64,000 bases of DNA from Rhodococcus sp. OK519 (GTDB taxonomy: Bacteria; Actinomycetota; Actinomycetes; Mycobacteriales; Mycobacteriaceae): assembly GCF_003051005.1 (NCBI RefSeq), contig NZ_QAOW01000010.1:124001-188000 (forward strand). Reading direction: 5' to 3'. This document shows, one piece after another, positions 8,011 through 15,705 of this stretch. The notes beneath the pieces are model-generated. The model saw nothing but the letters and a program-made list of their open reading frames with translations. It made no database searches and had not been told where the DNA came from. The translations under genes were made by a program, and so were the position numbers. How positions within the stretch are numbered: the stretch's first letter is position 1; each line of letters starts with the position of its first letter.

Positions 8011-9823
8011 GCAGGTGCCCCATCAGCGCCTGAAGGTCGCCGCGGTCCAGACCCCCGCCGATTGTCGGCTCCTCGTCCAAATCGGCTAGCTGCTTCACTG
8101 CCGGGTCATCGAGGATCCCGCCCATGAACGTCAGCTTGTCGGCAAGGCGCGCCGCAACTACCTCATCGATGGTTCCCTGCGAGGCCAGAACGGTGATACG
8201 GGTTCTGGTGTCTCGACTGAGGCCAAGGCGGTGAATACGGTCGAGACTCTGCAGGAAGCGGCCTGCGGCGAAGTCCCGATCCACGTACACGGCGTCATGG
8301 CACTCGTGGTGGAGGCTAATCCCTTCGCCAAGCGTGGCGGGGTTGGAAAGCAGAACCATGCAATTCGGGTCGGTCCTGAACCGCCGGATCTGCTCGTCGC
8401 GGTCCGGGGTGCCGCCGTGTACCACCGCGGGACCAAACTGGGAAAGCACCCGCTGCATGGTGCTGAGGCTGCGGATGAAGGTCGACCATACAAGCGTCTT
8501 ACGCCCCTGAGTAGCGTTCTCGGAGACCATGGCGAGAACCTCCTGGTACTTCGCGGACATCTCGTAGGCGGGAAGGTCCTGCATCAGCTGGTAGAGCGAC
8601 GAGCGCTCCGGCACAGGAAGCGGCGGGACCTGGTATGCGAGCGGCTCATAGCGGGTGGTCCCGACTGCGAGGAGCGCAGGGCTGGTTGCAGCCATCAGCA
8701 TATAGATCAGGATGCGGCCCAGCGCCTGGAAGTCCCCCTCGAATCCAGCTGCGCGGGCAGAGAACTGACCGACAAGCGCCTCGTAGATCTCGGCGTGAAG
8801 AGGTGGGAGTGGGATAGTTCGAAGTGTCGTCTCCACTGGCGGCAGGTCGAGCTCCCCCTTGGTTGTCCGGGTGAAGAGCGGCCGAAGCGCGCGGCTGGCA
8901 TCAGCGAGGTCACCGCCGTCAACCGCCCGGAGAACGCTTTGGCGACCAGTCCCCGGCCACACGAATCCGAAGAGGTTCTCCAGATCCCGGACGCCATTCG
9001 GGGCAGGCGTGCCTGTCAGGATGAGGCGCCGCCTACTGCGGGGCCCGAGAGCGAGACACGCAGCACCGTACGCCCCGTCTGCCCCGAGCTTCATCCGATG
9101 AGCCTCGTCGAGAATGATCATCGACGGCCGCTCCGCGAGCCAGCGCCCAAAGTAACTCACCATATTGGGCAGGCGTTCGTAGTTGACGATGATGGCATGT
9201 GTAGTACTCGCCGGGATTCCGTCAGCGATCTCCATTGACATCGGCGGGTTCAGGCATTGGACGTTCTCGTGTTGCCACGCATCGTAGCTCGACTTTGGCC
9301 CGACGATGAGCAGCCGCTCAATCCCTTCCTGGCGGCGCAGCGCCTGAAACACGGCCAGACCGACTCTCGTCTTGCCGGCGCCAGGTACGGAGAAATTCGC
9401 TCCGTGGCGCAGCGACAGTAGCTTGGCAACGTCCCTCCGCTGGAACCAGGTAAGGTCTCCTACCCATTCCGGGCCTAGAAGGGCGGGCACTGACTCGGGA
9501 CTGACCGCAGTCGGCACATCTGGGGTTCGCAGCTGGTCGGAAACTGTCTGGGCATCCTGGAGCGAGTCGACTACGAGCGCCTGTAGCTGCGCGTCCCAGG
9601 TAACCTCGCCATCCGCCTTGTGCGGCCAGCCATTGAGTATCTCGAGGTTGGTCAGGAGGTCGTCGAGCTCGACCTCGACACTGCCTGGCGACCGCTGGGT
9701 GCTCGTCTGGAAACTGACCGCGAGTCGGCGAAGATCGTCCTCCAGGCCCGGTCGCGCGATGAGACGCGCGCGCGTCACCTCGGCTGCGAGACCGATGGTG
9801 AGGCTGGGGCTGTCGGCTGCCAT
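7994..9823 (-). CDS. SNF2-family DEAD/DEAH helicase (defence-island type)
   Basis: About 609 residues. An N-terminal region of about 120 residues of unknown fold precedes the ATPase. Motifs seen in order: Q-like WFQRRDV, Walker A SVPGAGKT (about 145-152), DEAH (LDEAHRM), motif III LTGTPAPNG, then a C-terminal lobe with TLVWSTF, NPATLGEGISL and QSLDRIHRLG (arginine finger). This is a double-stranded-DNA translocase type rather than a strand separator. The ATG at 9823 overlaps the stop of the ParB-fold gene (TGATG); a GTG at 9826 is equally possible. Its end overlaps the DUF3883 gene, so it probably feeds or controls that nuclease-like partner. Confidence 0.88.
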   Translation of the reverse strand: MAADSPSLTIGLAAEVTRARLIARPGLEDDLRRLAVSFQTSTQRSPGSVEVELDDLLTNLEILNGWPHKADGEVTWDAQLQALVVDSLQDAQTVSDQLRTPDVPTAVSPESVPALLGPEWVGDLTWFQRRDVAKLLSLRHGANFSVPGAGKTRVGLAVFQALRRQEGIERLLIVGPKSSYDAWQHENVQCLNPPMSMEIADGIPASTTHAIIVNYERLPNMVSYFGRWLAERPSMIILDEAHRMKLGADGAYGAACLALGPRSRRRLILTGTPAPNGVRDLENLFGFVWPGTGRQSVLRAVDGGDLADASRALRPLFTRTTKGELDLPPVETTLRTIPLPPLHAEIYEALVGQFSARAAGFEGDFQALGRILIYMLMAATSPALLAVGTTRYEPLAYQVPPLPVPERSSLYQLMQDLPAYEMSAKYQEVLAMVSENATQGRKTLVWSTFIRSLSTMQRVLSQFGPAVVHGGTPDRDEQIRRFRTDPNCMVLLSNPATLGEGISLHHECHDAVYVDRDFAAGRFLQSLDRIHRLGLSRDTRTRITVLASQGTIDEVVAARLADKLTFMGGILDDPAVKQLADLDEEPTIGGGLDRGDLQALMGHLRASSS

Positions 9824-11229
9824 CACCTGGACCGGACGGCGTCGAGGAGCCAGGCGACACCTTCCCCCGGCGTCGGGTAGGTGCGTCCTGCCTGCCGTCC
9901 GAGTCTTTCGAGGCTTTCGCGGAGCACGATGAGAGCATCATCGAACGCCTCATCGTCGAGGGCACGTTTGGCCTTCGCCTCGGCGAACTCATTCGCACAC
10001 TGTGTGACGTAGTCCGCCGCGTCGGTCAGGCGCTCGGGTACGGCCGTCTGGCGCTTCACCAGCTCCGCGTTCTGTCCGGCAAGCTTGACCGCGATATCGA
10101 ACGTCTCGCGCGCCTGCTTCATCACCGACGACGCCTCTGCGACCTCTGCGGGGGACGCAATGCTGCCGTCGCGACACACGGCCTTTGCCCGCAACAGCTG
10201 GTTCGTCAAAGCCTCGGTGGCCGCGGAGTCGCTACTCGGACTCGGCAAGGTGGCCCCTGGAATGCCTGGCACCGAAATTGGCGCCAAAGCGGCCACCTTG
10301 GGCTTGAGGTCTTCAGGGAGGCGGCTCTCGATATACCGCGTGTGGAAGTCCGCCTCGGCGAGACGCAACGAGGTCTTCGGGTAGTCGAGAAGTACCATTG
10401 CCAGCCGCGACTGCATCAGGCGCTTCGCGGCGTCAGGGTCCGTTGTGGACAGCTTGGTGTAGTCGCGGTGGAGCTCACGCAACTTCTCCTGGTGCTGCTC
10501 GAAGTCGATCAGACGCAGGGACGCACCGTCGTCAGTTTTGCTGCGGTCGATGGAATCGAGGATCGCGTTGTAGACCCAACGGTCACGCTGCAGGGTCGCG
10601 GGCTTGATGTTGAAATCCTTGGCAACGTCGGCCTCGGAGCGTCCGCGGCCGAGTTCTTCGTCAATCGCAATCAGGCGGTTGATATACGAGTAGTCGCGCC
10701 GCCGGTCCTTGCGCAGCTGCAGCGAGAGCTCGACATTGTTAATGTCCTGACGCGACGTGTCGTCGGGGAGGACGCCGACCCGGATGTTTGGCTCGCCCAG
10801 ATCGATCAGCGCTGCCGCCCGGGTGTTGCCATCGACGAGGATCCCGTGCGGGCTCACGATCCCGGGCTCGCGCTGGCCGACGTCATCGAGCTCGTCCATC
10901 AGAGCGGTGTAATCGGGGTCGGTCTGGTCTGGGTTGGCAGGCCGCTGCCTGAGTAGGTCGTGGAGGTAGCTTTGGGCTGCCTGCCCCCAGGGTTCTTCAT
11001 CGATTGCCCTGTTTCGTACCGGGTCGAGAGCTCGTTGGGCGCGGATCCGGTGGGTGTCCGGATTGAAGTAGAGCATGTCGACCGGCATCGAGATCACATA
11101 GAGGTGGCGCGTCTCGCCCCGCCAGTCGATCGTGACCTTCGCGCCATCCTCGGTCATCGCCTGCTTAAGTCGCTGACTTATGACGGCCTTGATCTCCTCC
11201 CCCTTGGGAGGAATGCCGAAACCGGACAT
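9823..11229 (-). CDS. ParB/Srx-fold protein, first gene of the helicase trio
   Basis: 468 residues. A ParB-like domain lies at about 40-170 with the box GILVDGNTRAAAL (DGNTR at 133-137). Next comes a helix-turn-helix-like segment (SEADVAKDFNIKPATLQRDR) and a long helical C-terminal half, probably coiled coil. The GERR motif of CTP-binding chromosome ParB is not present, and there is no ParA nearby, so this is not a partition system; ParB-fold proteins in defence islands often act as DNA-binding or nucleotide-using partners. ATG 11229 has AAGGAG eight bases upstream and replaces a longer frame starting at 11301. It is transcribed away from the HNH-like gene. Confidence 0.75.
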   Translation of the reverse strand: MSGFGIPPKGEEIKAVISQRLKQAMTEDGAKVTIDWRGETRHLYVISMPVDMLYFNPDTHRIRAQRALDPVRNRAIDEEPWGQAAQSYLHDLLRQRPANPDQTDPDYTALMDELDDVGQREPGIVSPHGILVDGNTRAAALIDLGEPNIRVGVLPDDTSRQDINNVELSLQLRKDRRRDYSYINRLIAIDEELGRGRSEADVAKDFNIKPATLQRDRWVYNAILDSIDRSKTDDGASLRLIDFEQHQEKLRELHRDYTKLSTTDPDAAKRLMQSRLAMVLLDYPKTSLRLAEADFHTRYIESRLPEDLKPKVAALAPISVPGIPGATLPSPSSDSAATEALTNQLLRAKAVCRDGSIASPAEVAEASSVMKQARETFDIAVKLAGQNAELVKRQTAVPERLTDAADYVTQCANEFAEAKAKRALDDEAFDDALIVLRESLERLGRQAGRTYPTPGEGVAWLLDAVRSR

Positions 11230-11353
11230 AGACGTACTCCTTGGGCTGAATACATGACGCTGAAACCAGTACGGCAGCATCATTGCAAACGAGTCCGACA
11301 TTTCGTCGATATCGGTACGGTGAGCCTAGCGAAGAGAATTGGAGGATCCATCC
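11230..11353. promoter_or_regulatory. divergent control region of the island
   Basis: This 124-base gap separates the minus-strand trio from the plus-strand HNH-like gene and must hold at least the promoter of the trio. It is visibly less GC-rich than the flanking genes and has an eight-base palindrome CGATATCG at 11307-11314. No consensus -35/-10 pair is convincing. The arrangement allows both arms to be controlled together. Confidence 0.45.
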
Positions 11354-12070
11354 GTGGAACAGCCAGTGTGGGATGACCCAGCGTGCTCGGTGGGAACCAT
11401 GGTCCGCGGGGCACTGTGGCTCCTTCAGGTGGTCGGCGAAGGAAACACCTTCACCAAAAACCAGCTCCGAGACGCCTTCCCCGGCGTCTCCCAGATCGAC
11501 CGCCGCGTCCGCGACCTACGGGACTACGGATGGGTCGTCTACTCAAGTACCGAGGACGCGTCGCTGCTGACCGAGGACCAGCGGTTCGTCAAGGCGGGTG
11601 TCGCCGTCTGGGACCCGAAAGCGCGGCGAGCCGCCGCGCCGCAGAAGGCGATGTCAAGCAAAGATCGCCAGGTCGTTCTGGCGCGGGACGGCTACATGTG
11701 CACACTGTGTGGCATCGCCGGGGGCGAGCTGTATCCCGACGACGCAATCATGACAGCCGTACTCTCTGTCTCCCGGCGCACAGTGACCGGCACCGATGGG
11801 CACAAGACGGAAGCTCTCGTCACTGAGTGCAAGCGATGCCGGTCCGGTCGCGGCGGCGCAGCTATCGACGTGAACGCGGCGGTTGCCGCTGCCAGTGGGC
11901 TCGGGCCAGGCGAATTCCGTCGCCTACTTCGGTGGCTGGAACGGGGCCGCCGCGGTGCTACCGAGCTCGACCGCGCCTGGATTGCCTGCCTCAGTGTGCC
12001 GCCCGAACAACGAGAGGGAGTCGCTGACCGGCTTCGCGCGCTGCAGATTTCACGCGCGTCGGATCTGTAG
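11354..12070 (+). CDS. HNH-like zinc protein with winged N-terminal part
   Basis: 238 residues. Residues about 12-65 form a small helical domain that resembles a winged helix (KNQLRDAFPG ... RRVRDLRDYGW). From about 105 the pattern RQVVLARDGYMCTLCG is the usual entry of an HNH nuclease, and two CxxC pairs (C116/C119 and C149/C152) would hold zinc. The catalytic histidine normally found between them (in a V-D-H-I-like strand) is replaced by LSVSRR, so it may bind DNA without cutting. GTG 11354 follows GGAGG by eight bases; an upstream TTG at 11339 is less likely. It precedes the NaeI-family gene, with a 336-base gap and a hairpin between. Confidence 0.65.
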   Translation: MEQPVWDDPACSVGTMVRGALWLLQVVGEGNTFTKNQLRDAFPGVSQIDRRVRDLRDYGWVVYSSTEDASLLTEDQRFVKAGVAVWDPKARRAAAPQKAMSSKDRQVVLARDGYMCTLCGIAGGELYPDDAIMTAVLSVSRRTVTGTDGHKTEALVTECKRCRSGRGGAAIDVNAAVAAASGLGPGEFRRLLRWLERGRRGATELDRAWIACLSVPPEQREGVADRLRALQISRASDL

Positions 12071-12102
12071 CAACCGTCATCAGGCGGCGTCTTCCTTCCC
12101 GT

Positions 12103-12141
12103 CGCGGCTGTGCTCACCCACAACAGCCAGGCACAGCCGCG
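12103..12141 (+). terminator. hairpin after the HNH-like gene
   Basis: Perfect 11-base arms CGCGGCTGTGC (12103-12113) and its complement (12131-12141) around a 17-base loop, 33 bases past the HNH-like stop. The rest of the 336-base gap to 12406 shows no gene I can support; the promoter of the restriction gene presumably lies in it. Confidence 0.55.
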
Positions 12142-12406
12142 GCGCGGATGGCTACACCGATCGCGCACGCGTCGGTAATGGGAATGCGTTACCCGTCGTC
12201 TTGTGGGCGATGACCCTGCGTAGTAACTCGTCGATCATCCACGTTGGAGAGGCCGGAGATGGCCGTGCCATGTCCGGCGTTTCTCGTAGATAGACATACC
12301 GCCCACCATACGTCCCATGTCGGTCGCGAACGTTACTGTCTGCCTTCCCGCGGACGTCACCTAGGCGCGTACCAGTTCCTCGGGTTATGTGCGCTAGCTT
12401 CGGAGC

Positions 12407-13354
12407 GTGCCGCCAAGAACACCTGTAGTGCCCCCCGGGTCTTCGTGCCAGCCGGACGAGCGGAATGGATTCAAGTCGTCATCACACTCAGTTCTTCATC
12501 CCGATCACGATCCTGAGCTGCAAGCGGTGTTTGAGTGGCTGACGGCGTTGCCGTTAGCGGATCGGCTCCGGGCGGCAGCGGATGACGCTGTGAGGTACGT
12601 CCTCGATGGGGCGCGCACATGGCGGTTCGATCTGCTCGACCCAAAGGTGGACTCCGATGAACGCTCGTCTGTCGGCACCAAGCTCCAGTATCACCTCATT
12701 GAGCGTCTCGGCTTGAAAAAGGTGCCCCCACTCGACACCGAGATCGTCGGCGTAGCCGTCGAGATCAAGGGATCAGTCCGGAATTCGACGGCGCCATGGA
12801 TGATTCCGCGCGAAGGACAGTGTCAAGTCACGCTACTGATCCGCATCGACCCGAAGGCTAATCGGTTTGCAGCCTGGCTGATGCGGACTCATCGCGTGTG
12901 GTTGAGTGGCGGGAAAGGTAACCAGGACCTCAAACGGTCGCCTTTGGTCGACGCGTTTCGCGCATATGCGCTGCCACTTGTGGTGTGGAGCGACCTACCA
13001 CCCCAGCCGCTCAGGCTTCTTAGCTTTGAACAGATCGAGACCGTGTTCGGCAGCGACGGTCTCCGCAAGCGGGCGACGGCGCTCTTCATCTACCTGCCCG
13101 AGGTCGTCATCCCAAGGTCGTCTCTGGTGACTGTTGGCGCAGGGCTCCATGATCCGATGAAGCGTGTGCGAGAGGCTAAGGCAACCCTGCGACGTGACCA
13201 CGGCCTCATAGTGCTCGTCGGCAAGTGGGTTGATGAGCGCGAGGCCGCGCTCGCTTTCGGCCATGAGATTGGTCCAGAGGACTGGGTCGCCGTTCCGCGG
13301 GCGCGCTTTGCTGATTTGGGAGTCGAGATTCCGCCACTGCGGACATCGGGGTGA
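12407..13354 (+). CDS. NaeI-family type II restriction endonuclease
   Basis: 315 residues, close to the 317 of NaeI. The catalytic block reads GTKLQYHL (90-97), LDTEIVGVAVEIK (109-121), then WMIPREGQCQ and NQDLKRS, which line up with NaeI. The NaeI active site as I recall it is E70, D86, D95 and K97; with the same spacing (16, 9, 2) this protein has Q94, D110, E119 and K121. NaeI also has a C-terminal CAP-like topoisomerase/effector domain; residues about 165-315 here would be that part. NaeI cuts GCCGGC and needs two sites; site preference here is inferred. Start GTG 12407 has a close GGAG and is not certain. Confidence 0.85.
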   Translation: MPPRTPVVPPGSSCQPDERNGFKSSSHSVLHPDHDPELQAVFEWLTALPLADRLRAAADDAVRYVLDGARTWRFDLLDPKVDSDERSSVGTKLQYHLIERLGLKKVPPLDTEIVGVAVEIKGSVRNSTAPWMIPREGQCQVTLLIRIDPKANRFAAWLMRTHRVWLSGGKGNQDLKRSPLVDAFRAYALPLVVWSDLPPQPLRLLSFEQIETVFGSDGLRKRATALFIYLPEVVIPRSSLVTVGAGLHDPMKRVREAKATLRRDHGLIVLVGKWVDEREAALAFGHEIGPEDWVAVPRARFADLGVEIPPLRTSG

Positions 13355-13768
13355 CCAGGGCCAAGGGCGGCATCCTCGTGACCTGTGTTGCCTAGCCCGC
13401 AATGTGAGCGCGACCCTCGCCGCCAACTTGACGATCTGCGTACCCCCACGTCGGACTTGCTTGCGGGCACGCACTCCGCATACAGGTAGGATAGCGCGCC
13501 AGGCGCCGAGTAGTTGCCGTCGGGCGGCGATGCCTGGATCGTGCTCGTACCTGGCGTTTGATCTCAGAGGCAGGGCTTTGTCGGGGGCCGGCGGTACCGT
13601 GCACGCATGTTCGATACCCCTGAGTAGTTCGCCAACCACTTCGCTGCGCTACCCGGCGGTTGGTCTGGGGCGGGTGGGTCTACGGGAAGATGCTGATGCT
13701 GCTCGTCCGCATCGACAGGTTGCCAGACCTTCGAGGACTGTCTGCGTGATATTGGAAAGGAAGTAGCG
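13355..13768 (+). other. 414-base gap before the methyltransferase gene
   Basis: No gene I can support. A possible decayed short frame starts at ATG 13607 (MFDTPE, then an in-frame TAG) and continues one frame over as GWVYGKMLMLLVRIDRLPDL to a stop at 13747-13749. If real it would have sat where control proteins of restriction systems are often found. The methyltransferase ribosome site (GGAAAGGAAG) closes the gap. Confidence 0.3.
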
Positions 13769-15037
13769 GTGACTCTCGACCTCCGCGTCATCGAAATCTG
13801 TGCTGGTGCCGGTGGTCAGGCGCTCGGCCTTGAGCGTGCCGGATTCGAGCACGAACTCGCAGTCGAGCTAGACCACAACGCTGCTGCGACGCTCAGTCAC
13901 AACCGCCCCGAGTGGAAGGTGGCCATCGGCGACGTCGCGAACCCGGAAGTCTGGAATCCCGCAGATTACGCTCCAAGCCATGGGCGCCAATCGATCGATC
14001 TTCTTGCCGGCGGAGTCCCTTGTCCACCATTCAGCATCGCAGGCAAACAGCTGGGCGCAAATGACGAACGTGACCTATTCGCGTGGGCGGTCGAGCAGGT
14101 CAGTGTTCTCCAGCCACGTGCGCTACTGCTTGAGAATGTCCGCGGCCTCAGCATGCCCCGCTTTGCCGGATACCGGCAACATGTCCTCGACCGCCTCCGT
14201 GAGTTTGGGTACTCGGCAGAATGGCGACTCCTCCATGCCTCCGATTTTGGTGTCCCTCAACTTCGCCCACGATTCGTCCTTGTTGCACTGAAATCCGAGG
14301 ACTTTGCGTACTTCCACTGGCCTACTCCCCTCGGCAACGTCCCCACTGTCGGCGAAACACTGCTGCCGCTTATGTCTAGGAACAAGTGGCGGGGGGCAAA
14401 AGCCTGGGCGCGGCAGGCGAACTCCATCGCACCGACAATCGTCGGCGGATCAAAGAAGCATGGGGGCGCCGATCTAGGGCCAACCCGCGCCAAGCGTGCG
14501 TGGGCGGCACTGGGGGTGAATGGGCTCGGAATCGCAGACGCGCCTCCGGCTCGGGAGGATACGTTCGACGTTGGGCCAAAGCTGACGTGCGAAATGGTCG
14601 CGCGACTCCAGGGATGGGACGACGATGAATTTTGGTGGGAGTTCACGGGACGAAAGACGTCGGTTTATCGGCAGATCGGAAATGCGTTCCCGCCACCAGT
14701 TGCGCACGCAATCGGCAAGCAGATTGTCGATGCGCTCGCCCACCGCGGACATGTGCGTGCAGTAGACCCCGAACGCGATTCCGATCCGATTTACCGCGTA
14801 CTGCGCGATGCCACTGATTTTCTGACTGCTCGACAGATAGTGAACAGGTCGGCAGTCAAGTTGGACGACCCAGAAATCGATCGCCGAATCAGCATCCTTG
14901 GCAGTGACTTCGAGATCGTGAAGGAGCAACGCTCGACCGGACTCGCATACAGGCTCCTCGGATTTCGCGGATTCGTGGGGCAGGATGATCACATCCGTCA
15001 TGACTACCTTCGGACGAAGACATCGAAGGTTAGCTGA
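13769..15037 (+). CDS. DNA (cytosine-5) methyltransferase, NaeI-type partner
   Basis: 422 residues. Motif I EICAGAGGQALG (9-20), motif IV GGVPCPPFS with catalytic C85, motif VI LENVRG (about 121), motif VIII PQLRPRF and motif X GNAFPPPVA are all present, so it should be active. The target-recognition region spans about 190-300. An extra C-terminal domain (about 340-422: YRVLRDATDFLTARQIV ... LAYRLLGF) looks like a winged helix, an addition not found in minimal enzymes. It would protect the sites cut by the NaeI-family enzyme upstream. GTG 13769 has GGAAG upstream. Its presence explains why vsr is on the same island. Confidence 0.92.
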   Translation: MTLDLRVIEICAGAGGQALGLERAGFEHELAVELDHNAAATLSHNRPEWKVAIGDVANPEVWNPADYAPSHGRQSIDLLAGGVPCPPFSIAGKQLGANDERDLFAWAVEQVSVLQPRALLLENVRGLSMPRFAGYRQHVLDRLREFGYSAEWRLLHASDFGVPQLRPRFVLVALKSEDFAYFHWPTPLGNVPTVGETLLPLMSRNKWRGAKAWARQANSIAPTIVGGSKKHGGADLGPTRAKRAWAALGVNGLGIADAPPAREDTFDVGPKLTCEMVARLQGWDDDEFWWEFTGRKTSVYRQIGNAFPPPVAHAIGKQIVDALAHRGHVRAVDPERDSDPIYRVLRDATDFLTARQIVNRSAVKLDDPEIDRRISILGSDFEIVKEQRSTGLAYRLLGFRGFVGQDDHIRHDYLRTKTSKVS

Positions 15038-15705
15038 CTACTCCACCGTGAGGTCGGGGGAGCAGCACGCGTGCCGACGAAGAGCGCATAGCTCGGGCGA
15101 CGACCAAGGTTTGGGTCCGGCGGTGCGGTGCGCCGTATGCATGTCGAATCGGGCAGGGGGTAGGCTCAGAGACCCGGCAGTCCAGACGCCGTGGGCTGTG
15201 CTGGTGGCGATGGCGGTCTGCCGCACGGTTCTCACCGAAGGTCCGGCGCTCGAGATCTCTCTCAACTTCCCGGGCCACCGGGATCTTCGGTGGGCTGGGA
15301 GCCCTTTTCGCATCCTTCGGCGCCCTGGTGGTGTCGCGATTGATTCGACCGGGCGCCGTGCTGCCCGCGTCCGAGGGAATTCGGCACCCGGGCTGAAGCT
15401 TCGAGTCCTACCTGCCGTGGGAATCGGTGGCCAGGGTCAAGCGCTCGCCCATAATGGGCACCGGATGATCCTAGTGGTCGGATTCGCGAATGCACACTGG
15501 ACCAGCCGCTGCAATACGCCGAACTGGCGAATCGACAAACTGCCCCGTTCCGATGATCGAGTTCGACTGCCGCAGCTTCTCGATGGACGATGTGGTGTTG
15601 CTTCACTTCGTGAGTGTCTACGCGATCAATCCTGCGATGCGCGTTGAGCTCGGGATTGATACTGCGCGAGGCGTTTCGATGCTCGCGACTTTGCGTGACG
15701 TCCGA
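15038..15705. other. 668-base gap at the right edge of the island
   Basis: I find no frame with protein-like composition on either strand. A ten-base palindrome ATTCGCGAAT lies near 15482-15491. The stretch is probably leftover DNA from the island insertion, with the 3' untranslated end of the FAD oxidase gene at its right. No tRNA or attachment-site repeat is visible. Confidence 0.4.

Noticed and set aside
7994-11229. DISARM, BREX or Druantia assignment for the helicase-containing island
   Set aside because: The marker genes of those systems (DUF1998 and PLD proteins, PglX/PglZ, DruE-type helicase) are not present.
15038-15647. Open frames right of the methylase (up to 220 codons)
   Set aside because: No ribosome site, no domain and biased composition; treated as non-coding.
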